Below are positions 37,521 through 49,500 of a DNA stretch of 64,000 nt, in pieces (the stretch's first letter is position 1; each line of letters opens with the position of its first letter). Position numbers and translations under genes: made by a program. Origin of the DNA: Coriaria nepalensis (Eukaryota > Streptophyta > Magnoliopsida > Cucurbitales > Coriariaceae); the NCBI GenBank assembly GCA_027186245.1, contig CP114486.1:9252501-9316500 (forward strand), written 5' to 3'. Under the pieces are notes generated by a model. The model did no database searches. It was given only the letters and a program-made list of their open reading frames with translations, and had not been told where the DNA came from.

Positions 37521-39365
37521 TTATGGACCTGCTTGCTTAGTCATTCTGTCCTGGAAAACTGGCAAACAGTTTCTTCCGGATGCTTTATCATTGCTAAAAC
37601 AAAGAGACCGCCTTGCTGTTTTATCATTTAGATCAAGCAAACCAAACTTGATTCTGTCCAAATCTTCCATCTGATTTTTGCCATTCCTTGGTTGGGGAGG
37701 AATGTTTGAATTCACATTCTCATTCTTAAACAAGTACTCCTCTTCTTCTTCTTCCTCTTCCTCTTCCTGTACCATGTCAGCCCAACTCTTCTTCTTCATA
37801 GGGCTGTTTCTTCTAGAACATTCTTCTTCTTCATTCATTGAGTTTGGAAAACGGCTTTTAATTGCCCATGGATTTCTAGGCTGTGTAAGCAAAACATCAA
37901 GATTTCTTCCAGCAGAAAATGGAGAGTAGTTCTGCCCATTATTATTATTATTAGTGTAACTTCCTTCCTTTGAGTTTTTGCTGACAGGTAAGCCGAATTG
38001 TCTTCTTCTTGTTCCTTCCCCATTTTGCCTACAAATTTCTTCTTCTAGCCCAGACAACATTTGAAAGGCTCTTTCATATGACTTTTCATAGGACTCATCC
38101 ATCCTTTTGCCTCTAGCAGACGCTCTTACTTTGTCAAGAAGATACTTTGCTTCTGATATTCTGTTCATGTGCATTAAACACAATGCTAAATTGCATTGCT
38201 TGTTCCTATCCGGCTCCAAATACAAAGCTTCCCTGTTTATTAGGGGAAAAAAATCGAAGTAAATAAAAAAGACCAATTTCCTTTTATCTGACAAGAAACA
38301 AAAGGGTCGCATTTATTAAATTATTAATTATACCTGTAATGTTCTTCAGCAACTTGGTGCTTATTTTGTTGCAAGTATGCCCAAGCCAAGTTTCCTAGCA
38401 TTCTGTTTTATTTTCAATAATAGTAAGAAAGCATGGTCTTAAAATAAGTACCAAGAAAATAAAATAATGCATAATAAATATATATATATATAAATAGAAA
38501 TAACCTTGCTTTCTCTTTCTGAACAGTAACTTGAATCTTTCTCCCTTGTGATCTTGCTATCTTTGTCCTTCTTCCATTAAAAGCTGTTCCTTCTTTAATG
38601 TTTTTCAGTTTACTTTGCAGCAATTCGATTTCTTCCTCGGTCCTTCCACACCTCTGAATAAACATAGACAAATTTAGAACCAAAAGAAGTAATAAAGAAA
38701 GGAAACCCATCTACTAGATAAGTAATAAAATGGAATGTCTACCTTGTAGAGGTCTATTAGGATATTATCTATGGATTCTTGAGTATCATGTGGGCAGAGA
38801 TGGCGGAAAGATTTAATGGCTTCAATTGCTTCATCTGGTCTGTTCAATTGCTTCATAACAACTGCCATGTCTTTTAGTGCACTGTCTACTCTATCTCCAG
38901 CATTTATAGCAGCCCAAAATAGGGATACTGATTTGCTCGGATCCTTCTCTATCAACTGCAGTTGAATAAATCGTATAATTAAGAAACAAGTATGAAAATA
39001 GATTCAACCCTAATTTTCCCTCTAATTTCTGGAAAGATTCTCTCGATAAAACCCACCGACTGACCATCAACATTCAAGAACCTTTGTCGTGAGAAAAATT
39101 GAATAAATTAAAGAAAAATAAGGTTTTAAATAGTAATTCGCCAAGAAGCTGAGGAACTGACCTGAACTTGTTTGGCCTTGACGTAAGGAGAATGACCGGA
39201 AGGCACTTTATGAATTATATGGAAAAGATCAGAAGAAAAAGGGGATCTTTTTCTCTCCGACATAGCCATTTTAGGCGAGTATGGAGAGGATGAAGGTTTC
39301 GAACTCCATGATGCAGGTGGGGTTGAGAAACCCCTTTCCGGAAAATTCTTGTCCTTCTTCCACAT
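37521..39365 (-). CDS. POLLENLESS3/TDM1-like TPR protein
   Basis: Exons 39365-39162, 38955-38743, 38653-38505, 38402-38334 and 38232-37521 join in frame with GT-AG introns to 448 residues. The N-terminus has a conserved STPPASW motif (Thr15-Pro). Residues 45-250 form the TPR core: FHIIHKVPSGHSPYVKAKQV, SLFWAAINAGDRVDSALKDM, LNRPDEAIEAIKSFRHLCP, LGNLAWAYLQQNKHQVAEEH, YLEPDRNKQCNLALCLMHMN. The C-terminal half is low-complexity, with Asn306-310, KKKSWADMV followed by ten Glu (368-377), and a conserved LPVFQDRM end. The family includes Arabidopsis POLLENLESS3/MS5/TDM1, which controls meiotic exit through the APC/C, and the shorter SDI1 sulphur-response proteins. The length and long tail favour the POLLENLESS3 side. 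Which paralogue this is cannot be settled here. The promoter carries an MSA motif. Confidence 0.93.
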
Positions 39366-39435
39366 GTCGGCTCAATTCTGGACTATTTGATAATCAGATC
39401 GCGCTTTCTCGAATTTTCCCGAGAAAACTCTCAGA

Positions 39436-39454
39436 CCTCTCTCTCTCTCTCTCT
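39436..39454. repeat. (CT)n microsatellite in the TDM1-like 5' leader
   Basis: About nine CT dinucleotides (GA on the gene's strand), 70-90 bp before the start codon, probably in the 5' UTR. Confidence 0.8.
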
Positions 39455-39592
39455 TGAGAATCTGATAGAAAAGGGGTTCTTGAATCGATTTCTGGAATGA
39501 ATGGATGGACAGTTGAAATCCACAAAGAAAGTACGACAGGGAGTGATGCGAGATAACGAAGGAAAATTTGGGAGAAAGAAGAATAGTAGCCG

Positions 39593-39615
39593 TTTTATAA
39601 TTACTAGCCGTTGGG
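39593..39615 (-). promoter_or_regulatory. MSA element next to TATA box of TDM1-like gene
   Basis: On the gene's strand CCCAACGGCTA (39615-39605) matches the mitosis-specific activator consensus YCYAACGGYYA at all 11 positions. Six bases further on comes TATAAAA (39599-39593), and a second AACGGCTA overlaps its end (39594-39587). The TATA box is about 230 bp before the ATG. MSA elements are bound by three-repeat MYB factors and give G2/M expression, which suits a meiotic-exit gene. The match is seen; function is inferred. Confidence 0.6.
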
Positions 39616-39719
39616 AATCTGGGGATAACTTCACACGCTTGTTCGTACGTGCGGGTTGCGCGTGAGGTTCTAGTATTACCGGATCGGGTCAAAGATTTCG
39701 AATTTCAAACCAAAAAGTT

Positions 39720-40567
39720 GACCCGATTTCTTGAATATATATTAATTTTTTAAGGAAAACTAGGATTAATCTTTATGAGCTTTTTTTGCTTTTTTTTTTT
39801 TTTTTCATTTCTTCTCCAATTTCAACTCCAAAAATATTTTTCAAACATAACCACCATTGATTTCTGATTATACTATTAACATCAATCTCTACCACGATCA
39901 CAACCCTCTCTTCTTTATATTAATAATATCCTTTATCTATCAAAATAAAAACTAATATTTGATTTTTTTTTATTATTATTTAAAAAAAAAATTAAATATC
40001 CTTCAATTTAACTGTTTACTATATTTTAATTCCGTACAACGGTAAATTCAATGATTAATTTAATAAAAATTTGTTACTTTTTTTATTTATAAAAATATGT
40101 TTGAATTAAGAAAAAAAGTAGCTTAGTATGTAATTATATATAATAGAAATAAAATAAAATAAAATAATTTGGAGAGAAGTAATAGTTTAGTTAGGTTTTG
40201 TACCAAAATTACTACTGATTCATTAGGTGATTTATCACATCAATTTTCCTACCTATTATATATTCATATGAGAAAATAAATAAATAACTTTGAGCTTATA
40301 TTATTATTTTGACATTGTCGGGACCCTTTTTTTCTTTTTTCTTTTTTACAATACATCGTATTTATTTACTTATTTTCTTGAGAGAAAATTAAAAGAAATT
40401 GTCAAATTAATAATATACATTATAAAGAGTAAATATATATTTTTACACTAGAGGTGGAATCCGAATGATGAAACCGCAAAGATCTTTACCCATATGCCAA
40501 AAGGGGAAGGACCCAGAAAAGAAAATACTTATACAACTACTATCATCTAACCTTTCAGACAATATTT
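39720..40567. other. Intergenic AT-rich spacer
   Basis: The region between the TDM1-like promoter and the HEN1 stop codon has no coding signal, only homopolymer-rich sequence. The HEN1 3' UTR should occupy its right end. Confidence 0.55.
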
Positions 40568-43500
40568 TCATTTATTACCACTTTTCCACTCCCATATAAC
40601 TTTGTAACTTTGCCTCACTTCCATCCCCTTATTAACAAACGAATCTCCATCCCCCAGACTAAGATCTCCCCTTCTAAACACAGCAATTTGAGAAGCAAAA
40701 CCAGGCTCTACATCAGCAGTTCCCCCAACCCCGCCAAATTCAACACTGTAATCATGCCTCTCTGCCAATTCAGTTGCCCACCGATTGAACTGATCTCTTG
40801 TCCATTCAAACTTGTGGTCAAAGTTGCGAAATTTACAAGATTGGTACTGTGTTTTGACATCTTGATCTTCTTCTTGGCTGCTGCTAATGTTAGACTTTTG
40901 GAGTAGCACATTATATTCATAGTTTGGGGTGGAAAGAACAAGGATTTTAGGTCGGAAAGAGCTTAACACCAAGTTGCCAAATACACTTGCTTGATCTTCT
41001 TCCATGTGCTCAATTACCTGTCATTTTCCAATGAATTACATGAACTCTAATTACTCTTTCCAGCAATTGATCTATGATTGATTTTTTCCTTGGTAACTTT
41101 CCACGCAATTAAAATTAAATTGAAAAGAGAAAAAAGAAAAAGGTTAGAGAATGAACACCTCTAAGCAAGTGCCAATGTCATATTCACACAATCGTGGATC
41201 AATCTCTGTGATGGATCCCTCGTAAAGAACTGCAGATTTAATGCGAGTACTTGGGGTATCAGTATCCGCTTCTGTGCTCAGTTTAGAATGAAGTGTCTGC
41301 AATATTATTTAAAAAGAAAAGAGTTGAGGAACATAGCCAAATAGAAATAAAGAACATTTACCTCCAGGAAAGAAAAAAAAGAGAGAAATAGAAAGAAATA
41401 CAAGGTATCTGGAATCCATTTGAGCATGATATATTCAATATGACACTGTCCAAAATGACTTTTAACACCCCCCTCCACTCTCCTGAGAAAAGACCTAGTG
41501 CCTCGGCTGGATACTACCCATATGAGAGGTAAAGCAGGACCTATCACACGGGTCACCTCCTCTCACATGGATGGCATGGTACATGACTCATAGGTTCATT
41601 TACAGCAAAATCCAGCAAAACGGCCATTGTAACCTCTCAACAACTAATATCGGGTAGATTTAAACTTACTAAGTGCTTGAAACCAATTCTGTTCCCATCA
41701 CAAGATACCGTAAGTTTTCTGTTCTATCTACAATTCTCCCACCCTTATAAAAGTGTTTGAACAATCTATCTACATAGAGAGCTAAGGGAGATCAAGTCAA
41801 AGTACAAGAGAGCTATATGCATTTTACCCTCAAGTTAATTGTGTACAATTTAAATATTTATAATTGTTTCGACAAGCCTATGATATTTTCTCCCTTTCAA
41901 GGATCTGCACAATCATTCTATCAAACTATGGAACCAGGCTCATTGACCAGTTTCTACATGGTTTTGAAGATCCTATCCTCATCTTCTCTCATCATAATAA
42001 CCATTCTGTGACCAATCACTATGATTAAATTTAAATCATAGGACATAGTGAATTGAAAAAAAAAAAAAAAGGGGAGTAACTAGTTGGCAGGTTCAGACTC
42101 TTCAGACCTTTGCAGCCCGACTAAGACTTTTCTGTGAAATGTCAACTCCCACAATTGTTTCCAGAGAACTTTGATAATTCATTAGAGAATCCAACAAACT
42201 TCCAGACCCACATCCAAAGTCAACCTGAAAATTTGAAGAGGTCAAACCCTATGCTTATATCAACTAAAAAACAGAAATTAAGAAAATCCAGTATACCAAA
42301 GTAGAGGCACATGAGACTCTGATGTGTTGGAGGGCAAATTCAACCCGTTGCTTTGATAACGGAGGGCTAAAGAGAGCTTGCTCCATTCTGTCTTCAAGAG
42401 GCTCTGTGACCCGCAACAAAGTTAACTTGTACTCCAAGCAGCAGATCTCTGCAGAATTATATGTAGAGAGAGCTAGTTAGATCCCACCTCCAAGATATGC
42501 ACGAAAGGATAAGAGGAACACAAACATAGACTTCAGATATGAAAAAGTGACTAAAACTCAGATGTAACATAACAATACAGTCTGTTATGGTCTGGTAAAA
42601 TGTTCTATTATATTATAAGCAAATTTCTTTGTTTCTTCCATAGATCAGGAATACTTGAACCAGGATGTCAATTTCAAGAGGGAAAGTCATGAATCTATTT
42701 TTCTGTTGATTCTAAATGGGTGCATTTGGGTACATGTTTCAAATGCTAGTTTAGGACTAAAACCTAACTTGGGCCAACGAAAATTAATTTCCTACAAAAT
42801 CTAACATGGGCCAACAAAATAAGACAGCAACGAGAGCCGAGTTGGTAAGGGCTCTGTTATCCTGCGTCTAGGTAGTCCCAAGGAGAGCATTTTGAGCCCA
42901 TGCCTCTTCTTAACTGGGAAAACCTTTAGTGGGTAGAGGAGTGGCAGGGCTCTGCTTTGGACCTGTGTCATAGCAGTGTGGTTTCCCCCAACCGTCAGGG
43001 GGAAAGTCCTTCCAATGGGGTTAGGTTAAATGGGCCCTGAGAAAAGCCCTTAACAGGGGTACCCTAACCTAAATGAGCTATGACTCCGCTTAGACAGAAC
43101 CCTTTTTCTTTTGGCAAAAAAAATAAAAAAAAGACAAAACTACACTTGGCTAAGTGCACACAAAATCTTACTTTAGTCATCCACATTAGCTTGACTTTAT
43201 CAATCTATGTACCCTAAAATAAATAAAAAATAAAAATCTTTGCACAGAACTGAGTGTCAAGTTATCAGGGACTCATAGCGAATGGTTTTCATATTTCAGC
43301 ATGAAAGGAGAAGTTAACTCACTTGAATCTAATAACGATAGTGTCCTTTCAGAGTCACAAGCAGCAGCTAATATAGACACTTTGGGGTGCAAATCCATCC
43401 TGAAACAACCAGACTGACCAACGGACATCTGTGAAACAACTGCTTCAAGATGAGGAATAACAACTCCAGACCCCATTTCAAACTCAAATTCACTACTACT

Positions 43501-46500
43501 TTCAATAGGTTCTCTTGTCTGTTGATCCTCTGTTATCAGAAATACAGAATAGCTTATACATGATAACGATCCATTTGATGGAAAAACACCAGAATCTGGA
43601 CCTTCAATATTTTTGGGAAAAAATCCAGGTCCGGGAAAATTCGTATGGGGTGCTTTCTGTTGTGTGCTTCTTTTCGCCTTCTGATATCTACTGTAAGAAA
43701 ACTCTTTCAAAAAAACTTGGGGAGAAAATTGGATAGCTAAGGCCTCGGCAGATGACTTAAGTCTCTCTAAAGGCATATTTGGATCTTTAAAATATGTATC
43801 CAGCCATGAGAGAACTTTTAAAGAGACACTCTGAATTGCAGCGTTCTGCTTCTTGTAGGTATCCTTAAGGGAACACTCTAATACCAAATCCTGACTCTTG
43901 GAATAGATTCTTAAATTACATCCAAAGATACTTCCAGATTCGATTGGTTCATTTTCACCATTACCAAAGGTACCTTCATTAGGTGAGAAGATAGGTTCAG
44001 ATAACCTTTGCTGACGACAAATCGTACAGAGGATATCCCTTGGGAAGGGACCTCTCCAGTTTGCTCGTGTATTTATCTCCAGAGGCAACTCTGCAGCTAG
44101 TATTGCTTCTCTGGACAGCTTGTAAACTCCGCTTGGTGTCTTACTTAAAAGCATCCTGTACAAGTATAGATAGTATATATATCTCTCAGAGTCAAGTAAC
44201 TAAGAATGAGATGTGGCTCATATTTTTCTACAATCCTAGAAAATAGAGTGCTCTGTAAAGGGGTAATACTATGCTAACATTATTTATTAATTGCTTGTGT
44301 TCAGAAGAACCTGTAATATGATTGAAGAAGTATGTCTTCATAGAAAAGTTCTAAAAGCTTCCACTTGTACCCAATAGATGCCAAAATTGCATCGCCATAT
44401 ATGTCTTGCCCAGACAAATAACTAGCCCTTTTATTCAAAGATCCCTCAAAAGGATTAGCATCTTTTGAATTCAATATGTCAGAAAAGGGGTTCGACAAAA
44501 ATGTTTCCGGCGCAGCAAAATACAATCTGATTTCACCAGAAGCTTTACCAACAGGCCTGTAAGAATTGAAGGTGAGTTAACCCCATGTATAATAATGCCA
44601 ACTCTACCACTACATAAAATTGATCCCACCTGACTTGGACATATTACGAGTTTCACCTACCTCGATATGAAAACTTTTGCCGCATCAGACAAACCAAGAT
44701 GCTTAGCCACAAGATCCAGGTAATACCCAGTTGAGGAAAGATCAAGGGTCAGTGTTTCTGGATGCTTTTCTCTTGAACAAGGGATATGTATGACTTTCAC
44801 TGAAGCTGTTACTGAGGGATCGGACTCTTGGACTAATAATGAATTTATCAAATCAGCAGGGTATGGATTTTTCCTTCGGATAGAAAGCCGGTCTTCAGAA
44901 GTAGCAAGAAAATCTGATAATCTTGCAGCAGCCCTCATAATGAATGAGATAATGAAGAGAATGTTTGATTCCACCTTGAGATCAATGGTTTTAGATAAGC
45001 TGCAAACCTTTGCATCATATACAGCAATCACAGAGAATGGAACTAAGCCATAGAGATTGTCTTTTCTTTCCAAAGCTGCTCTAAAATGACCACTAAGTGG
45101 ATGAAGGGATGATAGGAACTGCAAACATTACCAAAAGTTAGTATAAAAAACTAAGCAAAGCTAACTGATTGTTACCATAACAAAAGACAACAAATAAAAT
45201 AACTTATATGATTCCAAGATACTAAAATGAAGTGAATGCTTGAACTTCAACCAAAAGATAAGAAACAAACTATAATTACAAAGGAACTGCAGAATTACAG
45301 AGAGAATAGTGGTACGGCTAAAGAATTCTTCTCTTTATTTCAACATAACCTTACAGCAAGAAAACAAATAAAATATCTAGTGAAAAGGAAATCCCTAGGA
45401 AATAGAACATAAAATAATACAACTAATACAAAGAAGGAAAAAACCATAACTAACAGATCTATCTAAGGAAAGAAAATAAAAAACTACAATCAGTGTTACA
45501 GCTGTAATATACAACTATAACACGTTATTTCCACACTCCCCCTCAAGTTAGGTGATAGATATCAATCATACCCAGCTTGGATAGTAAATCTTCAAAACTT
45601 ATCCTTGGAAAAGTTTTGGTGAGAATGTCAGCAGTTTGAGAAGTCATTGGAACATGCACCAAGGAGATTATCCCTTCTTCTATCTTCTCTTTAATAAAGT
45701 GTTGATCAATTTTCACATGTTTCATACGATCATGATGAATAGGGTTCTTTGCAATACTTATGGTGGCTAAATTGTCACAAAACATCTTAACAGGTTCTTC
45801 TAAAGAAATCTGCAATTCTTGAAGAAGTCTCTTTAACCACAGTACTTCACATATTCCTTGAGCTAGGGCCTTGTACTCTGCTTCAGCACTACTCCTAGCA
45901 ATAATTGATTGCTTCTTGCTTCGCTATATGACTAAGTTTCCCCATACATATGTGCAATATCCAGATGTGGACCTTTTATCTATCACTAATCCTACCCAGT
46001 CAGCATTAGAGAACATCTTTACACCCCTATTTGGCTTCTTTCTAAAGTACAATCCTCTTCTTGGAGTCATTTTTAGGTACATCAGAACTTGGTGCACAGC
46101 TTTCAAGTGCTCCTCAATTAGATTGTTCATGATGTGACTAACTACACTGACAGAAAAACCAATATCAAGCCTTGTGTGGGAAAGGAAGATGAGTTTCCCA
46201 CAAGTCGTTGGTATTGTTCCTTATCAACTGGAACACTTCCTTTTCAACTCTCAACTTTGTTGAATGATCCATAAGAGTATTAGCTGGTTTGCAGCTAAGC
46301 ATACTAGTTTCTTTTAGAAGATCAAGAACATATTTCTGTTGAGAAACCACAATTCCTTTCTTTGACCGAACAATTTCCACCCCTAGAAAATATTTGAGAT
46401 TTCCTAAGTCTTTGACTTCAAATTCTTGAGCAAGAAACTTCTTAAGTTGGCTTATTTCCTCCTCATGATCTCCTATCACAATTATATCATCCACATATCA

Positions 46501-49500
46501 ATGATGATAGCTAGTTTCTCATTAGTCTTGGTGAAGCGATCAAACTAAGCTCGGGGAGACTGCTTGAGGCCATATAATGATTTTCTAAGTCTACACACTT
46601 TGTCACTATTGGCTTGAGTCTCCAATCCCGAGGGAGTTTCGATATATACTTCTTCCTCTAAGTCACCATTAAGGAAAGCATTTTTAATATCTATTTGGTG
46701 TAGGCACCAGTCACGGTTGAAGGTCAAAGACAGCATAATTCTACTTGTATTCAACTTTGCCACATGTGCAAAGGTTTCTTGATAATCAATTCCAAGGACT
46801 GTGTACACCCTCTTGCAACTAATCAAGCTTTAAACCTTTCAATACTTCCATCAGCCTGATATTTGACAATGAAAATCCATTTGCAACCGACTGAGTTTTT
46901 TCCTTTCAGTAATTCAGTAAGCTCTCACGTGCCATTCTTTTCCAAGGCTCCGACTTCTTCCATAATCATTGCTCTCAATTTAACTTGAAGAGATTCTTGA
47001 ACATTGTTGGGAATCTGAATTTCAATAAGGTTAGTAACAAATGCTCAGTAACCTAGTGACAAGCCTTTATAGAAGTCAAAATTGTTAATCGGGTGTTTTG
47101 TACAAGACCTCACCCCTTTCCTTTGAGCAATAGGTAAATCAAGATCATTATTTTCTAACAGTAAATATTCACTAAGGTGGTCATTTGTATCATCTGGTAG
47201 TGTTTCTTCTTGATTCAGATGCAGTTCAGCTTCATGATTTTGCTCAACATGTGTTTGAAGCTCTATATCTCCTTGAGGTTTCTTCTTTTCCCTTGAATAG
47301 ATAATGAACTCATTGTTTTTAACTATTTGAGATCAAGTAGAGTGCGGGAACGGGATCAATAGTTTCAGTTTCAATAGGATCATAATCAAGAGTTCCGGTA
47401 GAAGGTGATTTAGGTGATTGAGGAGTTGGAGGTATGGGAAGCGATTGAGAAATCTCAATTGATACAGAAGTGTCCCAAAACTGATATTCTTGAGTTCTAT
47501 TCTCCCCCTGAATATTAGTTTTGGGGTAATAAGGTTGATTCTCAAAGAATGTGACATCCATAGTGTTGTAAAACTTTTTGGTGAGAGGAGAGTAACATTT
47601 GTATCCTTTTTAGTGGAGGAATACCCAAGGAACATAGATTTAATTTCCCTAGGATCAAGTTTAGTTTGATTTGGCTGCTTACTGTGAACAAAGGCAGTAT
47701 AACCAAAAAAATTTGGTGGAATGATAGAAATGAGTTGAGTATTAAGATATGACCGAAGAAGGACTTGACAAGGTGTTTGGATATTTAGGATATGATAGGG
47801 ATTTCTATTTATAAAATAGGCAGTTGTAAGAATGACTTCTCCCCAAAAAGTTTTTGGGACATTAGCTGTGAACATTAATGATCTTGTAAACTCTAAAAAA
47901 CGCCTATTTTTTCTCTCAGCCACCTCATTCTGTTGTGAGGTATCCACACAAGAACTTTGATGAACAATATCCATTTTTTTTAAAGGAAGCTACCAAGAAA
48001 TGAATTGAAGTAACCTTTTGCTTTGCCAATTTTTAGAATTTGAATTTTGGTATGAAACTGAGTTTGGATCATACTATGAAAATTCATGAAAATTTGATTT
48101 ATTTCAAATTTTTCTTTCATAAGAAATATCCAAGAAACTCTTGTATGATCATCTATAAATGAGCTAAATCATCTAGAACCTGTAAAAAAATTTATCTTAG
48201 ATGGCCACCAACCATCACTATGTATCATTGAAAATAGATGAGATGATTTACAGGGTTGTATAGGATATGGACTGTGAACATGTTAGGATAGCTAACAGAT
48301 TTCACATGTGAAAACTTTGAAATTTTTATTGAATAAGGAAAAAGCTTTCGAAGGTACTTGAAATTTGGAAGTCCTAATCAATAGTGCCACAACATAATAT
48401 CACTATCATTATTTGAAACTGAACAGAATAGGATTGTTTCTCAAAAACTGTCAGTTAAAGTTGTCTCTTAGGAAGATCTTCAACCTTGAGGATATAGAGG
48501 CCCGAACATGTATCAGCATTGCCATTCATCTTCCTCGAATCGAAATCCTGAAAAACACAACAATTTTTGGAAGAAGTTAGCAACACAGTTCTTATCCTAA
48601 GTGAGTTTACTGATAGATAACAAATTAAAATCTATATTAGGAACCACAAGATCTGGATCAATAATGAGATCCTAAGAAATCCCAATAGATCCTATGCCAA
48701 CCACTTTTGAGAGAGAACCATCTACAATCTGAAAAGTGAAGTTCCCAAAACAAGGTTTATAATTTATGAGAACCGTGGCATCCCCAATCATGTGGTCTAA
48801 AGCTCCAGAGTCAACAATCTATTGATTTAATTTTTCGCTCCTTAACTTTTTATGCATTTATAAAATTACCTTTTTGTGCTAAGGATCATGATCTAAGGTG
48901 AACCTTGCGTTGGTTGGCTAATCATTTTCTAAAGAAGTTCAAGTTGTTTTTTACTAAATAAGATTGGTTCAAGAATAGCTTATTTTTCTTCAACAGAAGC
49001 TTGGTGTCCACGGCTTTCTCTTGGTTTCCAATCCACAGGCTTGCCATGAATCTCCCAACAGGTTTTCTTTGTATGACTTGAACGTTTATAGTGATCACAC
49101 TAAGGTCTTCCTCCTCTCCTTTGGTTGTTGTTGAACGAAACAAATTGACCACGAGTAGGAAGTATTGAACTTTCAGATTGTGGTTGGGTATTTTTTGAAC
49201 CCATCATGACCTTCTTTCGGCTTTCCTCTCGGGCAGACTTCGGAAGCAACCTCACAAACATTGGGAAGAGGTTTGGTTGCCAAGATTCTATCACATACTT
49301 CATCAAGATCTTTATTCAATCCCAGTAAAAAAACTTGTAGATATGTCTCCTCTCCACTCTATTTGTATATGGCAGCATCTTCTTGACATTTCCAATCATG
49401 GTTCTCAAAGAAATCCAATCTCTGCTAATACCTATCGAGAAGCATGAAGTATTGAGTGACTGAACGATCTCCTTGACGAAGATCATGAAGAATGCCTTCT

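Noticed and set aside
37678..37929. Plus-strand frame with a poly-Ser run
   Set aside because: It is the antisense of the polyglutamate tract in the last exon of the TDM1-like gene.
40610..40906. Plus-strand frame of 98 codons
   Set aside because: It is fully antisense to the last HEN1 exon and has no family resemblance.
44790..45053. Plus-strand frame of 87 codons
   Set aside because: It is antisense to HEN1 exon 3, which is strongly supported by motif and splice phase.
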